A program made the position numbers and the translations under genes. From Diphasiastrum complanatum (lineage: Eukaryota; Streptophyta; Lycopodiopsida; Lycopodiales; Lycopodiaceae), in assembly GCA_029204225.1 (NCBI GenBank), contig CM055095.1, positions 42,557,723 to 42,621,722 of the forward strand: DNA of 64,000 nucleotides, given 5' to 3'. The notes under the pieces were generated by a model that saw only the letters and a list, made by a program, of their open reading frames with translations, was not told where the DNA came from and did no database searches. Positions 44,230 to 55,790 of the stretch are shown here, piece after piece. The stretch's first letter is position 1. Each line of letters starts with the position of its first letter.

Positions 44230-46480
44230 CCAAAGGACGGAAGACAGGAAACATTGTGATCTATGGGTTGATGGAAGTTTGTATCCAATCGATCCAAGCT
44301 CAATGCAACATTCAAATTTTAGATCGGTAAACTGTTTTTGTGTGAAGGACACCATGGTCTATTGGGTTATTGTGAAAGATTGAAAAGTTATGGCATTAGT
44401 AATTCAATGAAAAAAATCCATTGTTTGGAAAATATGTTGAATGGTTTGCTTACTGACTACCGAGAAAGAGAAACTATTTTTTTGCAAACAAAAGAAGAGA
44501 ATGAAATCTTGAAGATAGATAATTCTTGTTTGCAAGATATTATATTATACCTCAACCAAGAAACTGACAATATGAAACTAATTGTACAAACATTGCGTAC
44601 CTCATATTGTCAAATAAATGTAGAAGTAAACACATTACAGAAAAAATACTGAACAATTAGCGAAAAAGAGTTATTTTAAAAAGTATTGACGAGCTTTCAA
44701 CAAGTGGGGGTCAACGGAAAAAAAGAATATATGCTTTCAAGTAAGATTATGTTTTAAACTATTCATGTGTTTTGTTTCATCTAGCACTCAATGGTTGTGA
44801 ATTGTTTTTTTTCTAAATCTTCTTTTTCTTTTGCAGATCAGCTTTAGTCACCAATGAAAATCTGAAAGACAAGGACATGATTGGAAAGTCTTTGAGTGCA
44901 GTGCTTACAGCCAAGTCAACAATGAGTCTACTTGGAAATCAACGATATTCTCAAATCAAGTCCAAAATTGCAGAGGCCCTTATAGGCGAAGTCGGCAAGA
45001 TCATTGACCAAAAATTGATACAAGGGGCATGTGATTATTCTGGTATTAGCAGGGATGCATATGACACAATGTTTAAATTTATCAAAGAGGCATTTGGACA
45101 AGTACATATAAAAAAATTTCCTATTCTCCGACCCTTTCAAATCAAATTAGAGAGGGATGTGTTAAACAGGGGTTTGCAAAACATCATTGGTATTCCTTAC
45201 CATATAAATGAAATTTATAACTCAAAACATGGCACTTTGTCATATGATTCTACCAACAATATGTTCGTAGATCTGAATCATTTACTGAGATTTATTATAG
45301 AGTTTTATGGAATCACAAATGAAAGTGTTGAAAAATTGATATTAGTTCTCAAGTTAGATGAATCAGAAGTAATAAAGGGACAAAAGCTGGAAAGGGTTAG
45401 TGTTACAATTATGAGTGGAGCATTAAGCAATACGATAAACTCGAAGAGTCTTGATTTCAGCGCGCAGTCCGAAAATAATATTTGGTGGTTGGCAGCTTTC
45501 CAGGTTTAAATCTATCCTATTGAGTACTAGCAACTAATTCATTTCAAGAATTAATGGTTTTGTGTTTTAAGCTAATATTGTTCTATTATTATAGGTCTGA
45601 GTTCAATTCTCCTATAATAGTTCATGATTTTGTGTTTCAAACGGGGTTTAAAAAAAGATCATGACATTCTATTTTGGATTTTTAGTAAAACAGAATATCC
45701 AAAGATAATTAAGAATCATATGAACAACACACCACTCAATGTTCCTGGAATAGGTGATTTAAGGTGGAATAGCATTTGGCTGAATACCTGAAGTCATTGA
45801 AGTGCATGTTCAACGTCTCACATGGAGCAAATTCAAAACATCCATGCCTCTATTGCATGAAAACTACACATGACATGTCGAAGAGCACGAGAGTTTCAAG
45901 GGATATAGAAGATCTGACTTGGAAACTAGTATTACCGATTCCGCTTAAAAATGTTTACATTTGTACACTACATGGAGAGGTTAGAATTATCGAAAAATTG
46001 ATATACCTTCATATTTGGTTTGCTTGGAATACTAAGCTAGAGTCATTGGCCAAAAAGGCAATAGCTCAATTGAAAGAAGTTTTATCAAAAGCGGGACTTC
46101 ATAAAGGACACGTTAAAATACGAAAGGACGAGAAGCTTTCAGGAAAAACGGGAAACATCCCATGCAAACCAAGTATAGGAGGATCCAAAGCTTGTCGTTT
46201 CTTATCAAAACATTCAAGAAAACCAACTAAAATCCAGTACTCAATTCGAATAGATGTACTCAATGCGACAAAGGATTTTGAAGAAAAAGGAACAACGAGG
46301 ATTAAAAAAGTTGAAGTCTGGACAAAGCTTGACAACATGGTCAAATTGCTCAGAAAAGATAAACTATCTGATACTGATGTCCTACTAATTGAGAAATCAA
46401 CAATTGAGTTTGTGGATGCAGTTAAAGACGCCTGGGGTAAAGATCATATTACGCATTATATGGTAAATCTCTTTTCAATG
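44230..46480 (+). pseudogene. Unclassified DDE-like transposase gene, copy 2
   Basis: Better preserved than the 2.9-kb copy in its middle. Order: KHCDLWVDGSLYPIDPSSMQ (about 44250), HGLLGYCERLKSYG plus coiled-coil (44345-44652), an intron ending TTTTGCAG at 44836, then one open exon 44838-45509 with GKSLSAVLTAKSTMSLLG, ISRDAYDTMFKFIKEAFGQV, KLILVLKLDESEVIKG and NNIWWLAAFQV. A further exon spans 45776-46462: LKCMFNVSHGANSKHPCLYC, VYICTLHGEVRIIEKLIYLH and GHVKIRKDEKLSGKTGNIP. It stops at the THYM donor; the last exon with QGMEK is missing because H3-like promoter DNA follows at 46483. The proposed second acidic residue is lost (EYLKSL instead of RDLKTL). The CxxC and LHGEVR motifs are kept. Family not named; transposase reading inferred. 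Confidence 0.6.
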
Positions 46481-46482
46481 TA

Positions 46483-46640
46483 ACCCCACGTGGGTTCCCA
46501 CACGTGTTGATCCAGACGTGTAGTTTCACACGTGTGTATACAAACGTGGGTTTCCAGATGTCAGCTATTGACTGGGCCACGTGTCGCTGGTATTCACACG
46601 TGCCAATTTTTCTCCCCTATATAAGTCCATTCCCGGGGAT
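46483..46640 (+). promoter_or_regulatory. ACGTG-rich core promoter with TATA box
   Basis: Several G-box/ABRE-like cores in about 100 bases: CCACGTGGG (46485), CACACGTG (46500), GACGTG, CACACGTGTG (46527), AACGTGGG, GCCACGTGTC (46578) and CACACGTGCC (46596). They are followed by CCCTATATAAG at about 46615 and a GC-richer leader to the ATG at 46923. In plants such sites bind bZIP and bHLH factors. Strand is inferred from the TATA-to-ATG order. Confidence 0.65.
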
Positions 46641-46922
46641 TGTACAGGTTTTCGCATAATTTGCTAGCACGTTTGATTGCATCCATACAAAATGCATTCA
46701 TGATATCGCCATCACACGAGCGACCTTCTCCCCATGCCCGTTCCTTACACCCTCTCACATCGTAGCGATATCATCTTGACTTCCCCAGTATTGCCATCAC
46801 GGAAGCCCCTGCCTCTCCCTGTCTGACTCTGCCACTCTCTCGCGTCATAGCAATATCACGATTAGAGTTCTCAGTGTCTCTTCTACTGTGTCTCTATCCT
46901 CGCGTATAGATATTCGGCCTCA

Positions 46923-47003
46923 ATGGCTCGGACGAAGCAAACCACTAGGCTAACTAGTTTCGTTCATCCGTCCCGTCCCCAGACATCTGAACCCAGGGAG
47001 GAG
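46923..47003 (+). pseudogene. Histone H3 N-terminal tail exon
   Basis: Opens MARTKQTTRLTSFVHPSRPQ. MARTKQT is the invariant start of histone H3 and most plant CENH3; the usual KSTGGKAPRK continuation is absent, as in CENH3 tails. The exon ends GAG|GTGAGG after 27 codons, and a good acceptor TTTCTCTTTTTGCAG ends at 47077, giving a 74-base intron. What follows on this strand (GGTGPFQEE then stop) is not a histone fold; the fold lies reversed just downstream. The open frame reading through the intron to 47465 is a shadow. Confidence 0.6.
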
Positions 47004-47141
47004 GTGAGGGTGAAGAGTTGGGAGACCTGGGCTTGGGTTGTGAACGCTTGGGCTGTGCTTGCTTTCTCTTTTTGCAGGGTGGGACAGGCCCCTTTCAAGA
47101 GGAACTTGCCTCTGTGTGAATCCAGACTTATAAATGTTGTC

Positions 47142-47453
47142 ATAGGTGTTTCGAAGCCTCATGACAAGAAGCATGTCCTTGGGCGTCAGTGTCACCCTCT
47201 TGCCATGAATGGAACACAACATCGAATACTCAAACAATTTTTTCTGGAAATCCTCGTATGCAGTATGGAGGGCCTCCAACGCAGTGATATTCCACCTCTC
47301 TGCATAGGGAAGATGGGTGGTCATGTCTTGTGTAACCTCTCTCACAGCTCGGTAGAAGGCTGCTTTCAGGATCAGAAGTTTGGTGCTCCTCTGCAAGGCC
47401 CTGATGTCCCTCAACCATGGACGGCTAGGTCTACCACGTCTTTGCGGCCCCAC
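47142..47453 (-). pseudogene. Divergent CENH3-like histone H3 fold, inverted
   Basis: Minus-strand residues 1-104 of an open frame. RPSRPWLRDIRALQRSTKLL aligns with the H3 alpha-N entry (RPGTVALREIRKYQKST), then AAFYRAVREVTQD (alpha-1), ERWNITALEALHTAYEDF (alpha-2) and YSMLCSIHGKRVTLTPKD (loop 2/alpha-3), then LLVMRLRN. The Trp in alpha-2 and SMLC-IH-KRVTL match CENH3 rather than canonical H3, as recalled from plant CENH3 sequences. The frame runs on to 46950 without further histone similarity. No tail precedes it on this strand; the MARTKQT tail exon lies on the plus strand 140 bases beyond the other end. Intact as a frame but probably not a working gene. Confidence 0.65.
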
Positions 47454-47540
47454 AAGAGGAGATGATAATCCATTATATCCTCAACATGGGTCAACATCAA
47501 ACACCCATTATCTATAGACAATGTGTGTCATGGAAATAAA
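47450..47540 (+). repeat. Short repeat shared (inverted) with 13.37-13.44 kb
   Basis: Begins in the CACAAGAGGAGATGATAATC segment at the edge of the histone fold and includes ACCCATTATCTATAGACAAT. The reverse complement occurs alone at 13.37 kb. This marks one breakpoint of the histone rearrangement. Confidence 0.7.
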
Positions 47541-47905
47541 TGGTACACTTGAAGATGAAGTTTACATGCAACAACCGAGTGACTTTGTGTTGCAAGCCAT
47601 GGAAAACAAGATATGCAAGCTAAAGAAAGTCTTATATGGATTGAAACAAGCACCTTTTGCTTGATACAACCACTTTGACGAGTACCTCCTATCTAGAGGG
47701 TTGGTTCTTACTTCCTTAGATTCTAATCTCTATCACTTTCTACATGACTCTAGCATCACCCTGATTTTGTTCTATGTAGACGATCTCATTGTCATAGGAA
47801 ACGATGAAAGTTTGATTAGTGCAATCAAGAAAGATCTTCCAGTTTTGCTATGACTGGCCTTGATTTGATGCACTATTGTTTGGGAGTAGAAGTTTAATTC
47901 AAACT
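47521..47905 (+). pseudogene. Copia G reverse transcriptase fragment
   Basis: Reads INGTLEDEVYMQQPSDFVLQ, KICKLKKVLYGLKQAPF, SRGLVLTSLDSNLYHFL and ILFYVDDLIVIGNDESL with an intact YVDD box, ending near YCLGVEV. It carries one stop after APFA, one frameshift near 47840, and both ends are cut. 47906-48868 contains no recognisable gene. Confidence 0.85.
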
Positions 47906-48868
47906 CCGAATACATCCATAGCTAACTCACAAAGGCTGCATGAAAGCTTTATTTCTAAGAAATTTTTATACCTTATTAAAGGTAAAAAAGAACCCACAAT
48001 CCTTGTAAACGTCGATATATGCAGTATAAGCATTTTTTAGGATCATAACTTTAAAAAGGCATTCACTTTACGTAGCACTAGAAATCTCATATGTAAGCAT
48101 GAACCATATTGAAGCGTGGGGTGATTTGTGTAGCTTTATAAAGCTTCATACCTGAATGCGAGGACAAGTCATTTCTTGCAAGCTACCCATTTTTCTCAGT
48201 TTCGAGTAAAAAACCTGCTTACATACTACCGATTTCAAACTGAAAGCATCGAGTTAATGCTAGTGCCATATCATTCTAGAAAATCATAGTCTTACAACGG
48301 TGTTATAATCAATCACACATGACTCATTGTCAAAAGCAAATACTAGTGATTCCAATGTAAAAGAGTCATAACTTAACAATTTGATTGTTCGAATAAAAGC
48401 ACATCTGCAAAATAGTAGGTTGTTTACATCTTGCTTACATTCAAAGCTATTACTATACTCTCGGCTTCACCAAGCATCTTAGAGTTACGTTTATAAATGA
48501 TAGAATGTGTTCTGAGTATTGCAAGCAAATACACATCAAGTATGCTATCGCAACCCACCATCGATTTGGAGAAAGATTGGAATCATGTTGGTCGGCCAAC
48601 TTCAACGCGTTCATCGCTGAGACATGATGATATATCATAGCTAGTACCACGTGCTATAGTACTTCAAAAAAATAGCAAGTAAGGAGGCCATCCATCGCAT
48701 TTCTGATGGCTTATTATTGAGATAACCACATGTAGCAGCGTTGTTATGTCCATGACCAGTACATAGGATACAATATACTCCTAGTCTTGGATACACGGTA
48801 CTCCAGTAGAACAAGCTGTTAGTTATGTCACGTCATACTGGATGTGACCCGAAAGTAAGTAATATCCT

Positions 48869-49260
48869 TGTGAGGCCCATAACACACTAAGTGGAGTTTA
48901 GACAAGGTAATGAGACAATGTATGCGAGAGTTATCAATAGCAATTTTATGAATAGTTGGTCCATGCATAGGACTCTATTCTATGTGAATCTTTGTATAGG
49001 GAACATAGGGCTATGCATGGCTAAGTGCCCAGTATGCATTAGGCTCTATATAAGAGGACCAAACTCGCCCTACTCCTCATCGTGGTTCTTGGTTCATTGT
49101 CAAGCTCTCAATCTACATGCATGCTTCTTGTTCCTTGGCTTGAGGGTGAGGCTTCTAGAGTTTCATTGGATGCTTCTACTTGGTTGGGTGATTTCTCCAC
49201 AGTGTGTTATCCTTTTGTGTTTAGGATTTGTAAGCAGGATCTAAGGAGCTTCCCTTATAG
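48869..49260 (+). mobile_element. LTR-like region with TATA box
   Basis: Starts TGTGAGGCCCATAACAC, has CTATATAAGAGG at about 49049 and leads to a near-perfect PBS. It is probably the 5' LTR of a gypsy-type element. Its right end lacks a clear CA, so the boundary is uncertain. Confidence 0.5.
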
Positions 49261-49272
49261 TAGTATCAGAGC
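49261..49272 (+). promoter_or_regulatory. Primer-binding site (one mismatch)
   Basis: TAGTATCAGAGC differs from the consensus at one base. Confidence 0.55.
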
Positions 49273-51180
49273 AAGGCTTACAAGCTTGGAGAGGTGGTGC
49301 TTTTCATTGGAGCTTGGTGGTATTCAACTAGTATTCTCCTCCAAGGAGAGGAGCAAGGTTGCAAGTTGGTGGATCTTCCCAAATTCAATTTGCATGTTCC
49401 ATATCTCTCTCAAATTCATTTGGGTTTATGGTGAATTGTGCTACAAAATCAATTTTGGTGTCTTTTTTGGAGTTTTAGCATGTGTAGCTCAAACCTAGTG
49501 AACGATCTGAAATTTCTAGAAAGTTAATTCACTTTGAAATAGTTGAAATTTAGTTTGCATGTTGGATCTTCCCATGTATTTGGACTCTAGGCTCTGTTGT
49601 GGCCAAATTTGGCTTGTTTTCCATGATTTTGGCACAAAATGGAGGGTAGAATTCAAAATCCAGCAAGATCAAATCAATTGATTGGTTATAACTCTGTATT
49701 TTGAATTGCATGTGGATTTGGAAAATGTTCTTGCCATTAATTTCCATTTGTGCATGGTGAAAAAACCTAGAAAGGGCTAAAATTCATGATTTTTGCTTGT
49801 TTATTCATGAAATTGGATGGTAGGAGGTTGTTAAACATCAATTGAAGCTGTCCTAGAAGTTAGAGCCAACAATTCCAGCAATTGGGTTTGTAGGAAGTCA
49901 AAAAGTGTCAAAAAATGACCAATTTTGGTGAATTTTGGGGGATGGATTTCTCTAAATCCATAGGAGGATCATTCTGGATTTTTTCCAACATGATTTGTAT
50001 TCCTTTTTACCTTCCCAGCAAGCTATCAGATCTGTAAATTGATGGGTAGAAGCTTATGTTTCAATTCCATCAAGTTTGTAGCAATTTTGACTTCTAGAAA
50101 CCAAGAAATCATGGTTCTCAGCCCATACTGCGTCATAGGATCTGTATGAAGGCTTCATGGAACTCTTTTAGACCATTTCATACTGTTTAAATCATCAATT
50201 TCAGGCTTGGTTGAGTGTTTGTATGTTTTTGGATAGATTGGTCTAGAAAAGGTGCACCCTCCTACAGCTTTATTGGTTGTTCTGAACTCACACGTGTGAG
50301 TCCTAGGTGGCAGGTTGAAGTGGCAACTGTCTTGTTCACTGGGTCTCCCTCTATACTAAGCTTTACGGTACCCAATTTGGTGTCATGTAGCCAAAGATAT
50401 GAGCATCTGAAGTTTTGCAATTTTGTGAGCAAAATTGGCAAAATTTCCAATTGTTCTGATTGCATGCATGACAATTTCCTATTTTGAAGTACTGTCCTTG
50501 CATGGAATGTCTGCATGTGGTTTCTCAGAGTGATTCTGACATGCATGAGTTGGTTAGATCTGTTTTGAGTGGTCATACGCATGTACTCTGACAGGTAGAT
50601 ACAAAATTGGATTTTATAGCTGACAATTTCCATAACACTTAATTTTTACGTAAAATTCCGTAAAGTAAAAAAGCAGTCTAATGTCTCATGTCTTGCATGC
50701 CCGATGGACATTAATGAAGTAAACTTAAGAATCGAGTGAGTCGAAATTTCGATTTCGATTGCTTAATAACTGACTGTGATTTTTTATGACTTTTTAGAAA
50801 ACGTAAAATTTAGAAAAAAAAAAAAGTAAAAGTGCAAAAACTCGAAATTTTTAGTTTTTTCCAGTTTCTTGTAATATCTATGAAATTGACTAAAAATAGT
50901 GATTTGACCATACTGGAGTCAATTTCAGTCAGTTTTTTGGTCAACAGTACTTCACTATGAGTTCATCAGATATTAACTAAATTTAGTAATTTCCAAGATA
51001 GATATATCGAGATGGCCTAAGAAACTTCAAATCAGGCTGCAAATCTAGGCACACCATCTTATATGGTGATTTGTCAGTAATTGAGTACGGCAGTAAATGA
51101 CATGAATAATCGTAATCAGATGAGAGATCAGCAAATGGAGGTTCTTTTGAATCAAGTCAAATCATTAGAGGAGTTTTGAG
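49273..51180 (+). other. Long leader and gag start of a gypsy-like element
   Basis: About 1.7 kb without a convincing gene, then at 51012 a gag-like start: ATG, a stop in the third codon, ETSNQAANLGTPSYMVI and NDMNNRNQMRDQQMEVLLNQ, ending at a stop near 51178. The gag call is tentative. 51181-51580 shows nothing. Confidence 0.35.
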
Positions 51181-51581
51181 CACCAAAAGGGCCTTTTGTC
51201 AAGATGTTGTTTTTGACTTTTCAACTATTTTACGTACACTTGGCCCAGTTATATATTTACACCTGTGAAAGACCGTAACGTTGTTGCCCGTCGATTTCTT
51301 TTTTGGAACTTTTTGGTCATATTTTTATACAATTCAAAACTCCCACCGGGCAGGGTCCTGACTTGTGATTGGACCATAATTGTTGCCTGTGAGTTTCCTA
51401 AGTGCCCAGGACCTAACACTTGTGGTTAAAGTAAGTCTATTTTGATCTAATCGTAGTTAGACTAACATGTATGATTTACGAAAGACTGCCAACATTTATT
51501 ACAAATTTAGCTATTTATTTTCATACTGATTCAACTATATTTTGTTTCAGACTCTGTTGTTCATCTTCTTTTAGCTTTACA

Positions 51582-51850
51582 ATGGCTTCCGGAAGCCGTA
51601 GGCCACAAAGCAATATTGTCTCAGTTTCTGTTTGTAATGAAAAAGTCTCTGATGGCACTTGGATACCACGTATCTATAGGAAATTTCACTAGGTTCTTAT
51701 GCATCCCTCCTCAAGAGGTGTTTTTGGTAAAAAGAGAAAATCAAATATGGATTATAGGAATTTTTGGAAAGGTAGAATTTTAAACTTCAAAGTTTCACCC
51801 GGTGGTTGATCCATTTCAGAGGTCTTGATTCAACATGTACTTTCAAAGAC
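51582..51850 (+). pseudogene. Gene family P, copy at 51.6 kb (N-terminal exon)
   Basis: Encodes MASGSRRPQSN, then DGTWIPRIYRKF, stop, VLMHPSSRGVFGKKRKSN, FWKGRILNFKVSPGG and EVLIQHVL. It matches the first exon of P at 59.5 kb (LWVPRTYSKNSWVLLHPSSR). A TTTGTTTCAG acceptor-like site lies at 51550. The next exon is missing. Confidence 0.4.
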
Positions 51851-52059
51851 ATTGCAATTTACACCACAAATGTTTGTGGTATGTCCAACTCGCCCACAAC
51901 TTTGGCACATTCTCTAACTTGGGTAGTGTCCTCCTTTTTCATATCGGAAGCATGCCATGAAATCATCAAGCTTGCTTCCCTCTTTCTTGATCCTTAAGCA
52001 TTGAGCTTTAGTTCTCTCATTAACTCTTTATTATATTTATTATTATCATACATCTCTCA
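51850..52059 (-). pseudogene. Gag fragment with zinc-knuckle-like residues
   Basis: The minus strand reads LRIKKEGSKLDDFMACF and then CQSCGRVGHTTNIC, a CCHC-type spacing, with a stop before it. It is probably a retrotransposon gag relic into which copia E (its LTR begins at 52060) inserted. Confidence 0.45.
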
Positions 52060-53386
52060 TGTTGGTTGAACCTATGAAAATTAAGCAAATATTGACTTAA
52101 GGCCGACTTGGAGGCCTACAAAATAGTTTGACAATAAGTCAAAATTGACAACATAATCACATGGATTCAGGCATAATTATAGATAAATTGATCACCAAAT
52201 TGGCATAAACACTATCCATGCTCATCATACTAAGTCGACAAGTGTCTATTACAATGTCACACATTCAATGGGTCCAAATATAACAAATATACAACGACAC
52301 ATGTGCTAAGATAACTTAAGCTTATCGTAACCACAAAAATGAGAAGTTAACCAATATTTTAACTCTAACATCATCCCTTAAAAACTAGCTAACTTTAACT
52401 ATGGAGAGTTTTTCTCTAACCTCCTCAAAGTTATCTTTACATAAGGGTTTGTTGTGAATATGTAATCCACTAGATGTGCTTCACACCTACAATGTCAAAC
52501 ATTAATATCTTTACTTAGAAGTCTCTCATAAATGAAGTGATACCTCACTTCAATGTGTTTCGTACAACCATGGTGAACCTAAATTCTTGTTAGTTGGATT
52601 CCACTTTGACTATCCACATGATATTTTGTCAAATACACAACATGGTTACCAATTGGTGTCTTATCATGTAGGTCCACCAATATTTCAAAAATATTTAACT
52701 ATCCTTTGCTTCCAGAAAACATGATGCTTGATTGCTTTGTATGAAGCTAGACATCAATACATATATCATTTTAAATGTATCAAGAGCTTTCTCTTCGCTT
52801 TTATATCTTCATATATCTCTCTCCTTATTTGATATAGGAAAATATATCTCCATGTCATCTGCAAGCTTCGTCATTCTATGTGGATTGATTTCCACCAGTT
52901 TCAACATCATCATACTCATGCATCTCATGATAAATCACATCCCAACCATTGTAGTGCACCCTTGCCTTTGTATCATAGCATTTGTATACTTTGACCTTGT
53001 CATCACACCTAAAAATATGCATTTTATTGATTGTGTATCCAATTTAATTCTAATTTGGTCAAGTATGTGTATTTATGCCCTACAACCAAACACTCTAATA
53101 TGTATGGTTCTTATTGGTCCACACAAATATGTATGCACAAGTTCATAAATTTTCTTTACACACCCTACACCCTGTTTTTTGAACTTCTCTTGACGTTTTT
53201 TGCCATAGATTCAAAATTTAAGTAGCCTATTCATCAATGCACCATATGATTTTATAGCATCAAAGACCATGTCAACCTACATTGCCCAACTACAAATGCA
53301 TAAAAATTATAAACTTCATAGCTTGTTTCTTAAAATCCATAAAAAAAAATCCTAAATTGATGATCCATGTCCTTACCGAGACATCC
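52060..53386 (-). mobile_element. Copia element E, copy 2, with 3' LTR
   Basis: The 3' LTR is 52060-52370 (311 bp; minus-strand start TGTTAGAGTTAAAATATTGG, end CAACCAACA), adjoining a purine tract AAGGGATGA. To the right is the end of RNase H, LCKDNFEEVREKLSIVKVS and stop (about 52390-52450), then copia integrase-end and protease-side segments as in copy 1. RT is absent, and about 240 bases present in the 61-kb copy are deleted near 52867. The copy is broken at 53386 by copia D; its next piece, TTGATCATTGTAGCGGGTAT, resumes at 55242. Confidence 0.7.
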
Positions 53387-54915
53387 TTCGACTTATGGTG
53401 AAGCGAAGGATGATGACATTTGGATCAAGGCCTTGGGAGAGGAAATGGAGTCAATTGCTAAGCATAGCACATGGGACTTAGTAGAACCACCAGTTGGCAA
53501 GAAACCCATTGGTTGCAAATGGGTATATAGAACTAAGTACCATGCAGATGGAAGCATAGCAAAGCACAAAGCAAGATTGGTAATCAAAGGGTACACGCAA
53601 AATAAAGGCATTGACTATGAGGAGACCTTTGCGCCGGTGTGTAAGTGGAATACTCTACGTCTACTTATTGCTTTAGCTTCACATTTTGGTTGGCCTTTGC
53701 ATCAGATGGATGTGAAATCTGCTTTTCTAAATGGTGAGTTAGAAGAAGAAGTGTTCATGGATCAACCTGAAGGCTTTGTAACAAAAGGACAGGAAAATAA
53801 AGTATGTCGCTTGAAGAAAGTACTTTATGGTCTTAAACAAGCACCACGTGTGTGGTATAATAGGATTGATGCCTACTTTTGTTCAAAGGGGATGGTGAGA
53901 ACACATTCTGATCCAAATCTATATGTCTTATGCTTTGATGGTATGGTTGCTTTGATTGCTCTTTATGTTGATGACTTGATTATTACGGGAAGTAATCAAG
54001 AGATGATAGACATAATCAAGAAAGACCTCATGGAACAATTTGAGATGACGGATCTCAGCCTGATGCATTACTGCCTTGGAGTAGAAGTGTGACAAAAAGG
54101 ACATGAAGTGGGTTTAACACAGGTGAAATATGTCAAAGAGTTACTACACAGGTTTAGGTTGCAGGATTGCAAACCAGTAAACACTCCTATTGAACCAGGT
54201 AAAAAGCTTTCTAAGCTTGATGAATCACAGTCGTTTGATGCTACGCTATATAGACAGTTAGTAGGGAGCTTGATTTACCTTACCACAACTAGACCATATA
54301 TATGCTATGCTGCTGGCATTGTAAGTCAGTTTATGGCAGCACCTATGGAAACGCATTGGAAAGCAGCTAAACGCATTTTGCGTTATGTGAAAGGCACATC
54401 AGAGTATGGCTTGATTTACAGGAAGCATGATGGTTTACTTGAGTTGTGTGGCTATGTGGATGCAGACTGGGGAGGTGACTATGATGATCGTAGATCCACC
54501 ACAGGATATATATTCCAGTTTTGTGGTAATTGCTTTTCTTGGTCTAGTAAGAAGCAAAGTATAATTGCTCTTTCCACCACAGAAGCTGAGTATAAGGCAA
54601 TGTGTAGTGTTGCACAAGAAGCTATATGGTTGAGACAAATCTTGGAAGAGATTGGCATGAAGCAGAAAAATCCCACAATTTTACATAGCGACAGTCAGAG
54701 TGGCATTCAGCTAGCAAAGAATCTAGTGTTCCATGCGAGAACTAAACACATTGAGATTCAATATCACTTCATACGTGAAAGGCTGCTAAGTCGTGAAATT
54801 CACGTTGTTCATTGTAGCACAGAAGACAACTAGCTGATATTTTCACTAAGCCACTTACTGGAGAAAAGTTTGATAAGTTTAGATCAAAACTTTCTGTATT
54901 TAAAGTTTGTTGACT
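53387..54915 (+). pseudogene. Copia D reverse transcriptase-RNase H
   Basis: Well preserved. The RT opens WIKALGEEMESIAKHSTWDL and continues IGCKWVYRTKYHADGS, HQMDVKSAFLNGELEEEVFM, LKKVLYGLKQAPRVWY and an intact ALYVDDLIITGSN (about 53968). A TGA at about 54090 interrupts GVEV-QKGH. RNase H follows with YVDADWGGDYDDRRSTTGYI, STTEAEYKAMCSVAQEAIW and ARTKHIEIQYHFIRE; a one-base deletion at about 54830 creates a stop before LADIFTKPLTGEKF. The frame ends SVFKVC at 54912. Only two lesions make it a fairly recent death. Gag, protease and integrase are missing: the left edge cuts straight into copia E at 53386. Confidence 0.92.
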
Positions 54916-54966
54916 TTAAAGCTATGTATATGACTGTATAAAAAGTGACTCTACTTTAAGGGAGAG

Positions 54967-55240
54967 AGTTAGAATTAAAGTTAGAATCACTGTGTTACTG
55001 TACTGTGGGTCCTATCAGTGGATAAAGATCAGTTGGCCTCGTCACGAGGCAAGTCGACGGGACACGCGTCCCGCCAACGGCAACCTGGGTCATGCATGGG
55101 TTGCCTGAGTGAAAAAATATATACAGTGTAATTTCATTTTGAGAAATACAGTTGCTATGTGAGCTTGCTGAGGAGAGTGATTTTCTGTCTGTGTTACTGT
55201 GTAGCATGATTTGTGTTTCTGTGCAAAGCAAATTCTAAGT
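54967..55240 (+). repeat. 3' LTR of copia D
   Basis: Follows the purine tract AAGGGAGAGAG. It begins AGTTAGAATT and ends AATTCTAAGT, near-inverted ends. About 274 bp. Copia E sequence resumes directly after it. Confidence 0.65.
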
Positions 55241-55334
55241 GGTTGATCATTGTAGCGGGTATTTTCTATCCACCTTCAACCCTAGACCCTAGCACATGCA
55301 AAGCGTCAATAGATGAAGATGATTCTAACATGTC

Positions 55335-55790
55335 ACACAGAGCTAATTCCTTGTATGTTCTTCCATTATGATATTCCCAATTATGTAGTGCTAGGCTTCG
55401 AAGTTTGAGTGACGACAACTTTCTTTTTTATCGACAAGGGCTCATACCTAAAATCAAAAAAAGTTTTGATTATTAAACAAGCAATTTAAGAAATATTAAA
55501 ATAAAGTTCAATATTTTAGTCTAATAACAAAAATTTATTAAGAGGATAACATGAATTCTGATTAGAGTATTCCATGGCAAGCATAGCAAGAAAAATTATC
55601 TGGCCACTACTGAAAGCAAGTTCAAAAAATTATCATATTTTGTAAGGCTCTACGTAGGATTTGTTGAATCAAACGACAGGCCTGTCTCTTGAGCACAAAG
55701 TGCCTACAGCTCCAATTGATTTACATCTCCAGCTTTGGAGACTCTCATATATTCTTATGAGAAAACCGGATCCTTTGTATGACAGTCATG
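55335..55790 (-). pseudogene. Methyltransferase gene N-terminal relic (second copy)
   Basis: The minus strand resembles the 30.6-30.85 kb exon: a KKKVVVTQTSKP-like segment with frame changes near 55420, then an EWKNIQGI(S)-like segment near 55360. A DPVFS segment at about 55770 corresponds to DPVYSLRS. Catalytic exons are absent. Similarity is weak and broken, but it is supported by the palindrome array that follows at 56.3 kb, as in the first cluster. Confidence 0.45.

Noticed and set aside
46923-47465. A 180-codon plus-strand protein starting MARTKQT
   Set aside because: After the first 27 codons it runs through a good intron and then along the antisense of the histone fold; composition there fits no protein. 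Only the tail exon is kept.
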